Assembly (NCBI GenBank): GCA_039602395.1
Contig: JBCNJP010000027.1
Span: forward strand, 39,028,986 to 39,092,985
DNA length: 64,000 nt
Source: Deinandra increscens subsp. villosa
Taxonomy: Eukaryota > Streptophyta > Magnoliopsida > Asterales > Asteraceae
Reading direction: 5' to 3'
Below, in pieces: positions 33,461-46,600 of the stretch. Position 1 is the stretch's first letter. Every line of letters begins with the position of its first letter. The position numbers and the translations under genes are program-made. The notes below the pieces were generated by a model. That model was not told where the DNA came from and made no database searches. It saw only the letters and a program-made list of their open reading frames with translations.

Positions 33461-34397
33461 TGGCTAGATTCCAAATGTGTGGCTAAGAAGTGTTCTCATG
33501 GGAGTTAATAGGGATGCTGAAACTGTCAAAAATAGGATGATAGGACCACTTTAGGCTATATAGTCGTATATCTTGGAAATAACCTGACACGTTATGATCT
33601 TTGTGCGAAAGCAAATCCGAGAAATAATGGTGCCACATCATTCATCTTTCCACCTTTGAGCTTTGTTTAGTAATTAATTAAATAAATAGATAGCAATGAA
33701 AGGGCCAAGACTCTACGTGCTACCTCTCGGGTTACAAGCTTGTTTGATGCGCATATGGATGAGGTCTTGAGTCAACACTCAATGTACTAGATAGGGGGAT
33801 ATGGTGAAGTTCATTGTAGACACCCCCATAAGTGTAGACATGTAGACACCCTATTTCACATGTGTTTTCACATGTGAAATTTTCTGAACAATGAGAAAAG
33901 GAAAAAAAAAGAAATTAATCATAACCATTAGATCAAGAGATCTAATGGTGAAAAAAAGTGTTTACCTGTCTACACTTATGGGGTGTCTACAATGAACTTT
34001 TTACTATATATATATATAAGAAATAAATAAATGAAGCTCAAAGTGTCTTTCATCAATCATTATTCATTTCCATTATTTCCAATATAGACGACTATTTGGT
34101 TTAGGGGGTAGGTCAATCTACATGGTTGAAACCTTTACTTTGAAGCCTTTAGACGAGATTAGGTGGAACTATAGCTTTCTAGACGTGGAACCCATAGGTT
34201 GACTGATAAATTAAAGAAAACATAATACTAAACACTTTGGGGGCTGAATGATCGGTGGTTGGGTTTAATTGGACATAAATACTTGCAATTACAATTACAT
34301 GTGATTACAATAATCGAAAAAAAATTGTTTTGAAGCTAGTTCCTGATTATCATTCCATGGCAGTTTTTTCGGGACGGAAAAGATAAGTGTGGGTATG
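33461..34397 (+). mobile_element. Relic of an Athila-type 3' internal region
   Basis: Phrases match the Athila 3' region in order: GGGATGCTGAAACTG, then CACTTTAGGCTA, then CGGTGGTTGGGTTTA, then the approach to the polypurine tract with CGGGACGGAAAAGATAAGTGTGGG written as ordered blocks. A TGATGAG start of an LTR follows at 34,398 but soon fades. Divergence is high, so this is much older than the element at 7721. A MITE interrupts it at 33,803. Confidence 0.7.
33803..34005. mobile_element. MITE (family M2) beside a TA microsatellite
   Basis: The terminal inverted repeats contain GTTCATTGTAGACACCCC on the left and GGGGTGTCTACAATGAAC on the right, with a longer imperfect match to the ATAAGTGTAGACA phrase. 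The inside holds a TTCACATGTG palindrome. The right end meets (TA)7 at 34,005-34,018. A second copy lies at 53,198-53,390. No transposase is encoded. Confidence 0.85.
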
Positions 34398-34522
34398 TGA
34401 TGAGCGGTTTAAAAGTACATTGTATTTAATATTAATCATCCCCTAAAAAATAATATATGTTACGCACCATAAAGCAAAACAAACTACATTACATACGTGC
34501 ATCACCACTTAACCTTGAGTAA

Positions 34523-37500
34523 ATGTGCACAAAAAAAACAGATGAGCATAAGAGTAAACAGCAACAACAAAAAAAAGGAAAGCACAAAGAACCAATCGAA
34601 GACTCGGTTTCAGATGATGTGACACCGGAAAATGAAACCAGTGAGCACGAATCAGAAGATATGGAGGCTGCAAGCGATTATAGCGACAAAGAGGGAAATG
34701 GAGACGATAGACTGCATAAAAACATAATGTCGTTGGTTGCTATCACGAACACAGACAGTGATGAGGAGGAGTCTAAAGACAACGCAAAAGGTGATTTATT
34801 TTTTTGTTTTATTTATTTATTTGTAACATTGGCTACAAATCAGTCCAAACTCGGAATATCAATGTGAACATAATAACCGTTTAATTTTAGCTGTTATAAA
34901 ATACATAATCGTAACCAGGACACAAGGTGAATCGGACAGTTAGAGGTGAAAGGGGTGGTTAATGAATCCAAAAAAAGGAAGAATCAGGTAAACGTGAACA
35001 TTAAATAGTTTGTTTGTTTGCCTATTTGATTTTTTATTTTATTTTTATTTTATTTGATTTATTATTTTTTTGTTTATATATGAATTAATTTATTTTTGCT
35101 GGGCAATTTTGGATAGAAGAAAGAATACTAGGAGAGATTTGAGGCCAAGATTGAAAGAGACCGCGTGCCATAATCATGACAGTGACCCCATTGAGAGCAG
35201 CAAGGAAGGTATACAAATATAGATTACATTTGTTTATGTATTTATTTACTTGTATGTATGATTTATTGTTGGTATGTATGCATATGCATAATAATCTTAT
35301 GATAATGCACACGTGCATCAACTCACTATAAATTGGTACACACATGAATTAATATCAGATGCTGACTGTTATACAGAGTACGTAATGGAAGAAGCCAGCA
35401 AACCAAAAAGAAAACGGGTACAAGCACATAGAGGTGGGAAGGGAATAAAACATATAAAGGAAGCCGACAAATGGCCATCAATAAGGATACGGACAACACC
35501 AGTGCAATTGTTCAAAGCAATCGAAAAGCTTTCGAGGAATCAACTCAAAGCTGTCAAGGAGATGGGGATTGGACGCATTCTGAAGTTCCGAATGGACGGA
35601 ATACCTGGAAGGCTTGGGCATTGTGTAGTTGACAAGTTCAATCCAAAAACAATGGAAATTGACCTCGGGGCTGAAAAGGTGAAGGTAGATCCTGAAAAGA
35701 TAACGAAGCTACTCGGGCTGCAAAACAAAGGACATGTACTGGATGGACAATCAGACAAGCCAGTTGAAATAGCTAAGGCACAAAGAGCGCGATACAACGC
35801 AACACACGTGTCACGGGTTCAAATCACGAAGAAGATTGCTAGAAACAGAAACGAGTTTGGAACCATGTTCAAGATGGATTTCATAGTGTTGTTTGAAAGT
35901 GTGATGGTGGAGTATGGAAACAATAAAAAAATCAAGATTGAATTGATGTCATATATAAAGGATGACATGGACTTGGACAAAATAAACTGGAACAGATTCG
36001 TGATCGACGCGCTCAAGAGGTGTAAGGTCGGATGGGACAGGCTCGACCCTGAATCTAGGTTCACAAGACAATGGTGTTGCTGACAGTAAGTTATTAACAA
36101 AAACTTGGTAATAAGTTATGCATTAAAATGACGAAAAAAATAAAATGATTTATTTTGTAAACACATGCAGATCATATATGTAGACAACATAGCATGTTCG
36201 AGGATGAATAATGACCGCACAACAAGCCCAATAAGGTTTTGGACAAAAGAGATGTTGAAAGAGAGGGAAGATTAAAAGATCGAAAATGGGGGGTTCGGGC
36301 TAGGAACACAAAGGGAGACATACATTGATAATGATGAGGATGACAGGGACTGGGAAGGATGCGATGGTAGAAGGGAAAAAAACGCGAAGACAAAAAGCTT
36401 ATTAGACTAGAGCACATTGGAGGTATAATGTAACAATACATATTTAGCGTCAGCGCACATGTGCATTTTAAATGTAGGGTCAGTTCAAATAGTACAACAT
36501 TTTCGACAGTAATTATGGTCAGTGCAGTATAACGCCTGTGTGCATCACATAAAAAAAACGATATAAATTCTAACTTTAACATGTATGTTTCAGGACCACG
36601 TGGAAATGTTAAAGATAGTGCTTAAATTGATGGAAGAAACAAAAAGGGACGTCGAAATGCCATTATCAGAAATATATCTAAAGTTTCCAGAAATTGCAGA
36701 AGTCGAGAAGTATGTAGATATGTACAAGTCACATTACAAAAATGTGACAGAGATCGAGAGAAATGATGACGACAAGGGGAAACACGAGGGTATAAGGAAG
36801 GAGTTAAAAAATACAACGAATGAAATAACAAAAGACGGGAATGCAAAAAAACAAGAAGACAAAGAAGGTAGTAGACAACTCGATGCCATCATTTGACATT
36901 GGGATACCAAGCTCACAAAGCTCACTGGAATCCGTGTAGGGTACGGAAGAAGCAGAACCGTCATGCAAAGAAGAATTGTTGGTGGCGTACAAGAATGATG
37001 TGGGTAATACAGTTCAAGAGGAACACATAAAGGATGATGAAGTCAGAGATCAGGTAGGGAGTGCAAAAGAAACAAAGACAACAGAAAAAATGGAGAGCAC
37101 ACATGAGGTGGAAAAAGAGGCAAACGATCAAAAAGATACAAAGATCGACAATACAGAAGGAGGAGAAAGTAAGCTCGAAGAAGATATGAATGAGGAAGGC
37201 ATTATAGACATAAACAGAGCAACGAACGAGAAAGAGAGACTGGTGTGACAGTATGTGATGGCATGTATTGAATCCCAAAAGAAAAGCAAAATAGATAAAA
37301 ACAAGGATGAAGAGGAAATGGAAGATATAATGAAAACAAAAGAAGAAGATGGCAAAGAGGTTAAGCGCGCATTCATATAAGTAATCTTAATTTAGATATA
37401 CAGTACTAGTGAAATGGATAATGAACACATATAACATAAAGTTAATACAATAATATACATGTGCACTAACAATTAAAGTTATAGTTAGACTAACAATTAC

Positions 37501-38331
37501 AATAATTTCTGATACTCAAGAAATACATGTTATGGTATGGTAGCAAAGGCATACATAATAGGGAGCATAATGCCGGGAAAGAAGGTAGACACGGACGTTG
37601 TAAGTTGCTGGGCAACAATGTTGAATTTTGAGGAGATGGCAGTCTTGAAAGGGCGGCAACGACTGTTTTTACATCCAAATACAGTAGTAAGTTTTAAAAT
37701 TATACATGTATATTAATAAGAAAATAATGATGCACATGTGCAGCACGATTAACGTGTTACAAATCTTATGATTTCAATGCGAATCAGTATTATCTGCAAA
37801 GAACACCAACCCAAAAAGGCTGGAAAAGTTCCAGAACAAGCTCCTGGATGTGGTTGAGGGGGACAAGGAGCTGATGGACATGAAATCATACAAGACGATC
37901 GTGGTGCCAATAAAAGATAATGATCATTTATGCATCATGTGGTTTGACCTAGACGTATCCAACATAACAGTGATCGAGAGTATGCACGAGGGGATAAACA
38001 TAGAGAATATGTCAGATGGAAAAACATATGCATCGAAGGGGACTCCACACAAAGTTGTACGTTATATTCACACACTATATATATGAAAGAAATGGTAAGT
38101 GATACAGTATGACACATTTTGCAGAAACACATCATATGGAGCTATCTACAGAAAGTCAGACATCCAAAAGCTATGTGTATATCGGCAACATATCCAAGAT
38201 TGTTGAAGATGAGCTATGCAACAAAGGCAGAATACACAGATTGCGGTGTGTATGTGATGAGCCATATGGAATCATATAAAGTCAGAACAAGCGGGTTCGA
38301 GAGTGGGTTCAGCACTGACGAAAAACAGTGA
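34523..38331 (+). pseudogene. Ulp1-like (C48 cysteine peptidase family) multi-exon gene remnant
   Basis: Coding blocks are joined by plausible GT/AG introns. Block 1 (34,523-34,789) is K/E-rich and acidic. Block 2 (35,358-36,078) holds a conserved N-terminal region found in plant Ulp1-type proteins (GIGRILKFRMDGIPGRLGHC). Next come YVDN-containing and acidic blocks (36,171-37,250), then 37,550-37,683, 37,787-38,054 and 38,124-38,331 with the peptidase region. The candidate catalytic histidine is in NDHLCIMWFDL and the cysteine in TDCGVYVM. The aspartate position reads VIES, and no glutamine is seen at the oxyanion-hole site. A frameshift near 36,068 and an in-frame TAA near 36,272 break it. 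Such genes are often carried by Mutator-like elements; I did not find terminal repeats. Confidence 0.65.
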
Positions 38332-38444
38332 GAGGCACAGATAAAAAACCTCAGAATGAGATATGCTTCCAAAATAATGTTGTGGCCAGCAAATGTACTC
38401 GCGGGAAAAATGAAGAAATGTTCGGAAACAACAAACAGGAACAT
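38332..38444. other. 3' flank of the Ulp1-like remnant
   Basis: Short stretch with no recognised feature other than the run-out of the peptidase block. Confidence 0.4.
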
Positions 38445-38780
38445 ACACCGAAAATATGAACCGAACATCATGTCTCGAAATACATGTATTGATAACATGA
38501 ACTGAACAACATGACTCGAAATTCATGTACGCAATGATATAAATCGGATAACATGACTCGAAATACATGAGCTCGATAACATGAATCAAATAGCATGACT
38601 CGAAATGCATGAGCCCGATAGCATGAATCGAATAGCATGACTCAAAATGCATGAGCCCAATAACATGAACCGAATAACATGACTCGAAGTGCATGGGTTC
38701 GATAACATGAGTCGACTATCATGACTCGAAATACATGAACTCAATAACATAGACCGAAAACATAACAAAAAATGCGAGAA
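38445..38780. repeat. Minisatellite, unit about 42 bp
   Basis: About eight degenerate copies of a unit built from CATGACTCGAAATACATGAG and CTCGATAACATGAATC. The two best copies, near 38,550-38,640, are exactly 42 bp apart. Since 42 is a multiple of three, minus-strand frames here show a 14-residue peptide repeat, which is a by-product. Confidence 0.85.
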
Positions 38781-40467
38781 TCCTGATAGCATAAATCAAA
38801 TACCATAACCTGAAAAACAAGAAATTTGATAATATAAACATATCCTGAAATGAATATTAACTTGATTAACAATGATTACCGATCATATCCACCCATAGTA
38901 CCCTTTAGATGTGGCCATCGATTTAGAATTAAATGATACACCCAATGAAATGGATTAGCGAACCAAAAAACAGTCCCATAATGATAGAGTGAAGAAGGAC
39001 TGAACCACAACCGAAAGGATCATCAAAGTCATGCAACAAACAAGAGTCGAAACAAAGAATCGAATCCATGAAATGATGGAGATTGAGTCTAAAATTAGGA
39101 TCATGAGTCAATGGTAAAGCAATGACAGAAAAATCTGTGGAAGAAACGACACAGATGGATTCCATAAACTGGCTATTGAGTAAATCAAGAGCCGAATTCA
39201 TGAACCTAACTTAGTTGAACACCCCGGAGTTTCTGGTCTAAATACAAACGAGATTTCCCCACGATAGAGATCAAGGATGAGGATGAGCAAATTCATATAT
39301 CGCCTATGAGGGCGATCACGAATTTGGAAAAAGAAATGCAGCGAAGTGCCAGCTGCAACATGGAATTCAGAACCAGAATCAGACACTATCGCGTATCAGA
39401 TACGAACGAAAGCCGAGATGCATGAAGGGAACCGATTAAGGAGATTTAACACAATGGACGAGACAAACCCATAAGGAAGCAACGTTCGCGCAAAGGCGGA
39501 CGGTTCCCCGAGGGTTAGAGATGATAAGGTGACTGGAAACTAGAGTCGTACGGCCATAAAGGCAATGTGAAAGTCGATTGGTGAACGAGAGGAAGAACCG
39601 ATGTATCTTCGGATGTCTCTGATTCTTATTTCATTATGATAAACTTCCACAATTTCGGGTCCTAAATGCATGTGCTCCATACGCAAGTAGTTGTGGACTG
39701 AAGCCCATAGACTGGTTTATCGTCGTGGATTTCCGGTACTTGAGTGTCCGGGCGAGATATAAATGATTTCCTTAAAGCATACATGTTCTTAGTGATAACT
39801 AAAATGAAACTTCGAGGGTACACAGAGATGCGAGAAAGAAAAAAAGGGGGGGGTCTGGAGGTGCTAATGATGAACAATGCTGAAGAACGAACATCAACGA
39901 GTTAGGTCGTGAAGCAGACATAACTCAATGGCCACAAAGACCAAACTTCCAATGAATAGATTTGATACCAGTTTGTATATAAGGTTATCTACTCGAAGGG
40001 TCCTAAAATCATAAACTCATACACATGTCATCCCGTAAACATGCGGACTTGTAAACTCATAAATTTCCAAACGGGTAGACTTCCCGACACACATACCTAC
40101 AGGATACACGAGATATATCAAACAACGGTATTTTAAAATGGTTAATTTGAAACTTTTAACAAAACAAGAGAGTCATGTGCGCGTAGGTTCATAACCCGCT
40201 TATTTGCATGTATTCGTGTAATCCCGTAACCACGCAACCTGTAAGCTCGCGAACCCATCAACGAGAATTTACCCAACGTACACATAACGATAATGATCAT
40301 ATAAGAATTAAACGATTCATAAATCCAAACGAGACAACACATATCTGAGTACATAAGTACATAAAAGACATAGAACAATAAGGTTTCAAACGACATTAGT
40401 ATTAAGGGAATCACTACATAGAAAGTCAACGATTTCAAACGATTACAAAGCATCAACATAAGACTCA
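38781..40467. other. Intergenic DNA, no feature recognised
   Basis: No frame with a recognisable domain, no terminal repeats and no RNA gene were found in this 1.7 kb. It lies between the minisatellite and the decayed Tekay gag and may contain unrecognised decayed element sequence. Confidence 0.5.
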
Positions 40468-41190
40468 TCAAACAACATTCGAGCGGGAAGATCCAGCATG
40501 GGGTCCACGGACAATAACAGCATTATCGATAGCAAACAGTGGATGCACCAGAGGAATGTGATCAGGGGCACCAAAGTAATAGCAACCATAGGTGGAGACT
40601 ATGGCAGTCTGGCGAACAACAAAGGCTTGAGCAGGCATGGGCACCACATATGGAAACATTTGAGGCTGAGCTTGAGCTAGTTGATGACTGTTGTTCCTGA
40701 GATGGTTGGATCAACGGCAGATACCCACATGATTACCTAAAAGGCCACAATTTGTGCACTGCCAACATGGAAGGTGGGTAGGGTGATGATGGTTGCACCG
40801 ACTGCAGGAAGGGTGGTGCCCCATATTGGGCTTCTTAGCTTGTGGCGCAACGGGAACACCTTGAGTGCCAGGATGTGCGGTAATAACAACATCAATTGGA
40901 GCAATAGAAGTTGTTGCCCCAACGGTAAATTTAGCCTTTCGTTTCTTCTTACTAAATCTGGTAGATGAGGACCCAACATTCGAGTTTCCGTGTGTTAGAT
41001 CGGTAAGGTTCCAAGAGTTTTTACGCTTAGAAGGTCACACGCCTCATGGCATTTTGTAACGGTGGCATTAGCATTGAGAGCTTGCTGGATTAGATCAGAA
41101 AGGACAACCGTCACTTGACGTACGAGTTCCTGGGCCATTTGACGGTTACGGTGACAAATGTGACGATCCATGCTGAGAAAAGAGAGAAAC
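40468..41190 (-). pseudogene. Tekay gag fragment with zinc-knuckle region
   Basis: The minus strand around 40,740-40,960 reads HHPSCSRCNHHHPTLPCWQC followed by TNCGLLGNH, matching the cluster in the first Tekay gag (CARCNHHHP...CWHCTNYG). Upstream is a lysine/arginine-rich stretch. Multiple frame changes and stops break it. The capsid domain is not clearly preserved. Confidence 0.7.
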
Positions 41191-41978
41191 AATCATGAGG
41201 CAATGGGTAAATTAGGGTGAGTGACCGATTAAAATCACGAGACAACTGATTTTGATAAATCATAGAATACTAAGAATCATAGGAGAAAATCATAAAATTA
41301 TAAAATCACCGACATATAAAACGAGAAATTAGGTTGAAATCCATTTAGGGCATTAAAGGTTAAGTGTGTGACAGTGAGATGGTGTAGCTCATATTATCAT
41401 AGGTTATTGAAACCTTTACATACAATACGCAAAACACGATATCGAATGATTTTCAAAAGAAAACATACGGAATGGCCCTCATTTCCTGAGTGGGAAACTA
41501 CAACCGTAACTAATCAGAGTAAGATCCTAGTGTTTGACATGCTTTGGCCTAATAGGTTTCAACACTCTCATCGGGGCATCCCAGTTGAGCGTCCGGGTCC
41601 GTCAATTAGAACTTGTACGCAACACTTTTCTAGTCAGAGACCCCGACTACCGGTGCTTCCATCCTTCCAGTTACTTCATGTCAATCACTAAGGCCCTATG
41701 TCCGACGAGATCATAAAATTGGAAATCAACATCCTAAATGGTACGCGATGCACCATTTCTAAGGAAAGAGGCTAAATGCCTCAAGTGAATTGTGTATATG
41801 TGTGTGCTAATCGGTTAAGGCAACATTTGAAACATGCATAGTTAAGAAGCAATTATAGGAGATTTAAATCATATTGGCATGCAATGCATGAGGCACTCAT
41901 GCAGGACACCTAAGGCAGAAGTATAGGTCAAGCGGTTTTAATAACCTATATCCTATAGCCGTGGCTCTGATACCAATC

Positions 41979-43573
41979 TGTCACACCTCAACCAACGGCG
42001 AAAGATGTCAGGACGCGATAATTGTCCAGATGCACACAACACTATTTAATATTGTGATATTCTTAATCAACCCATTTCATATAACATGAATAAACATTTT
42101 AATAGAAGATATAATTCAATCAAACAGCATAACCTACAACATGTATAAAATAAGGGTCAACTACGAATAGTTGGTTAATTAGTAAACATAGGTTTATAGT
42201 ACTACATAGATTAAAATATTGCGATTCAATGAGTCAAGCGATAATATCCAATTATAATCAACAAGTCATATAAGTGATGTGCACCAAGCCTTGACAGTAA
42301 GGGAGCAATCACCCGACGCCCAAGCCAAGGCAGGCCAGGTGGGTCGTCAACCAATAGATCTATCATTATTGCCACGGCTCGATGGTTAATGATACACATG
42401 CGATTAGCGATTAGCGAATATCCACACATAGAATCCAACAAGTATCACACAATAGAATATCACGCATGGAGCACATAGAATCGCATAGAATTTTGCATAA
42501 TAAAGAGTTTAGGGTTTTGAATATTGATACATGTTGCACCCCAAAGCATTGAAATTAAAGAGGGGCTATGAATACTCACCTGATGCGGAGACACAATTTA
42601 GAAGAATGACACCGCGAAATGAGGAAAGATAGACCGGATGATAATTTCGATGACTAGAAGAGATAGGGAGAGAAATAAATAATGATTAATTAAATGAATA
42701 AATAATTTAATTCACGACATGAGACTCAATAAATGGATGGTGATTTGGTGAGGTGATATGTACGTTGTGGTAGATAGGTCCAATCCTAAGCTAAGGGTAA
42801 GGTCAAAGAGTCCTAATTTGACTATTTATATAAAAGTCATACATGGTCAAACAGAAGTCAACATGGTCAAACATAAGTCATCATGGTCAAACATGGTCAT
42901 ACATGAAACCTTAATCTTATCTATCATCAAACATGGTGAATATTTGACCTAAACATAGATCTAGCTTCATATAGACATAATCATCACATATTTGAGGGTA
43001 ACGAGTTTAGGTCTAGTCCTAATGACATGTAATATAGTAGATCTACCCTATTTCAACATGCAAACATGAACTTGGTCAACAAGGAACCTAGATCTAACAT
43101 GAAATTTAGAGATCTAGTCATATTAAGTTGTAAAAACTTAATATTTAATTATCATCATACATGGATCTAACCCTTAATATCATACCAATTATAGATCTAG
43201 CCACCTATTGTCATAATGTTTCAACTTTGATGGGTCTAACATGTAGATCTAGCAAAATATGACATGCATGAGGGAGATCAAATCATACAAGGTACCAAAT
43301 TTACAATCTTGATGAGCAAAACCCTAGATCTAGGCCATATTTAGCAATCATCACATAGATCTAACCTAGATCTAATATAAAGATACAAACTTGACGTCAT
43401 ATAACATGGATCTAGTACTTAGGAGCATGCATGATCAGATCTCATCATATTCTAACATAAAAATCAAGTCTTGATTCAATAAAACCTAGATCTACAACAT
43501 ATGAGCATGCATGATCATAGATCCAAGCCAAAATCACAATATAGTTCCAATATTGGACCATGAAATCAATAGA
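41979..43573 (-). repeat. Second Tekay LTR, 3' portion
   Basis: It begins on the plus strand with TGTCACACC, the reverse complement of a GGTGTGACA LTR end, and contains CTATGAATACTCACCTGATG at 42,566-42,585, the counterpart of the TATCATGTGAGTTTTCATAG phrase in the first Tekay. It ends where the solo LTR is inserted (TSD ATAGA at 43,569-43,573). Confidence 0.8.
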
Positions 43574-46500
43574 TGTAACACCCCTAAAAATTTTGCTAAA
43601 ATCGGAGGGAATTTTTTTTCCCGATTATAATTTTAATTGGGTAAGCCCAGTTAGGCCCGATAGGCCCATTAAGGGATCTACGGCCCGAAAAAAAGGCTCA
43701 ATCACTATAAACAATGTTCGGATAAGTTGTTAGAAGTATTCTAACTAATAATTAAATAATTCAAGACGTTGCGAATGGGGTAAAAGCTGAATTCGTATGG
43801 GACCGGCAATAATCATTATTAAATAAGTTATCGTATCAGATAACCGGACATCTTCATGAAACTGATGAACTGACGAGTGATGACAATGGACATGTTAACA
43901 CGGAGGTTAATATTCATCATAAAGACTATTAGAAATGATAACCATGGGAATTGCTAGCGAGAAATGGTGAAATTGGTAAATCATTCGACTATGTGATATT
44001 AACCAATATTGATTGTTTAACCGTTTGAGATGATTTTAATGACTCTGTGGAGCTATAATTGTTTTTATGATGGGTTAATGAGAATTGCAGCCATAGAAAT
44101 AAATTTGCTTCGCAAAACGGCAAGGAATGACACTTGCGTTGGATACACACTTTATACCGCGCGCTCGACTGAATATTTGACAAATTATATATAAACAGAC
44201 ATTTGAAGTATTCTGAGAATAACTACGATGCTCTTATAATATTATAGTCATGTCGGGATTTATTATGAACTATCTACGAGACGCTCAGTATATTACGTGA
44301 TCGGGTATCGTGGTATAATACTGATTTAATTAAAAAGTGTACTACCTATATTTGTACTACACAAATAAACCTAAATAATATATGTAAAAGACAAATTCTT
44401 GTCTTTATACTCATTTGTACACCTGTAAAAGAAAAGAAAGTTAGAGAAAGAGAGCTCAAAAGAGCTTGAGCTTCAACCAAACCGGCGACCAAATCCGGTG
44501 GCGGCTCTGACCGGAATTGCGGCGGCGGCGGCGATGGCTGTGAGCAACCTGCTCAGCGACGGCGACGAGGGTTTTGGTGGTGGTTACGGCTACAGCCGCA
44601 TGTCCGGCGAACCACAGCAGCGCTGGCGCTGCCGTTGCTTGTCTTCTAGCGGCGTCGACGGTTTTTAATGAGCTCCGGCGACCTTCACAGTTGCGATTCC
44701 GGCGACTGATTACCAACCAGTGAGTGGGGTTCTCCCCAGCCGCAAATCCGGCAACTCGAGGTCGCCATTTCCGGCTACTAATCGCCAATCGGTAAGTAAT
44801 CGGGATTTGAACATTTAATTTTATTCCATATTGTTTTTCCTCTTTAAGAACCCGATTTCTTACCTGCATGTCTCAATTTTGATCTTCTATTAACAGATTT
44901 GGGGGTTATTGAGTTAAATGATAATTGTGGATGGTGAATCATGTCGGCGACGGAATTCCGACCGCGGCCATGGCCTCCGGCCGCCGAACAGAAATGGTAG
45001 ATGATGATTCTTGTGTTAGAAATGCTATAGATGTGGTCATGATAGATTTTAGAACTGATTTGGAACTGTTTTGGTATTGGACAGCGAAAGTCAACCGGGT
45101 TAAACCCGAGTACAGTTCTGGTCAACGATTCTAAAGGGTTAAACGCGGTCAAAACAGAAAAACCGAGCACGGATTTTTACTCGTGGCGAAAAATCATGTG
45201 GAATGGACTACTCGTGGGTTGAATCCTGAAAATGTTACGGTTGTACGATTAACCGGGTGCGAGTCGCGTACCGACCGGAAGGTATACCGTGTTCTGATAT
45301 CTCATAATTATTATGATAACCTTGTATGCGAGTATCGCGACCCGCGAAAACTGTTATGAAAATTAAAATGTTGTATGAACCGCAAAACATTATGAAACAA
45401 GAACACTCGTCGATATTTACAAACTTTCCCATAAAAACTAAACTAGTTATTACCGGTTTAATACGAAGATTTATGCTTTAGTTTTGTAAAAATGTAAATG
45501 AGATAACATTACCTGAAGTTCCAAAGTTTAAATAAAAATAGATGTTTAGTGTTACAGCATGCAACAATACTAACAACAGAATATTCGAGTTCAATAAAAA
45601 CTTAAAGCGGTCCATGACACACACTTTTCCAGAATCTGATTAAACACTATTCGCGGATCGTGAATGTCAGAATACTTAGTATTGCAACATGCAACATTAG
45701 TATTGCATTATGCAACAGTTCGAATACAAAATATTTAAGCTTAATAAAATTTTAGGTTAGGACATTTTGTGAAACAAGATGACAATTGATATATATACAA
45801 ATATGAAAATACCATAACAAGCATTGAATTTATAAAATATAAAACCGAAATTACAGTTAAAACAAGATATTATTATAACAAATAGTTTTATTATTGTATT
45901 GGCTTAGGTTGACTATATCAGTGATAGTCTGACCATCAAAGTAGATCATCAAAGCTAAAGTTGCCAAATAAACTAGGTGAGTCCGTACAACTGCCCCGTT
46001 TTATTATTTAAAACACTATGGGCCACAATAGTTAAAAGATTACCATTTGTCAAGTTATATGAATGGTAGATGCCCTTTCGAATACATGGAAAAGTTGCAT
46101 GGAATGTGAAAAATACTACGTGAATTAGTATGCTAGATTCATTTGGTGCATGTGTTGTACCCCGTATCTTATATATATTTTGCTGGCTGATTCTAGTCAT
46201 TCCATTGCGTAAAGTTATGTTTCGATAGCGGGAAAAGTACAAATATTGTGATCAGGTTACGGCTCACCAACAACTTCATTGTTGTTGATATCAGTGGTTT
46301 ACAAATTTTGCAGGAAATCAGTAAAGATCATCCAAGTAGGTGACTCTACAGGAAAAAGCGAACAAGTTCAAATAGTTATCAGGAACCTTCGGGCCTAGTG
46401 ACCTAGTATCCTGTTTAGATACTAGAAACAAATTTCTTATTATTATCAAGTGATTGTAAAACTTATCAGGCTGTCTGTAAATAAGCTAATGGTTATTTAA

Positions 46501-46600
46501 TACATATTATCTGTTGCTTCCGCGTGTATCTGATATTGACAGCATGTTTTCCCCAACAGCTCCCTCGTGTCTAACAGGTGGTGCAGGCGGGGGTGTGACA
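43574..46600 (+). mobile_element. Solo LTR, 3027 bp, Tekay-like
   Basis: It starts TGTAACACCCC and ends GGGGGTGTGACA, and TSD ATAGA flanks it (43,569-43,573 and 46,601-46,605). No internal region or second LTR is present, so the element was removed by LTR-LTR recombination. Termini resemble the Tekay LTR but the body is a different family. A GC-rich block at 44,480-44,800 creates minus-strand open frames that I do not consider genes. TATATATAAACAG near 44,187 is a plausible promoter core. Confidence 0.9.

Noticed and set aside
38272..38694. 140-residue minus-strand frame with 14-residue repeats
   Set aside because: A by-product of the 42-bp minisatellite; no start context or homology recognised.
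44456..45170. Minus-strand open frames in a GC-rich block
   Set aside because: They lie inside a solo LTR, show only low-complexity A/V/R composition and no domain, and other frames are open too.
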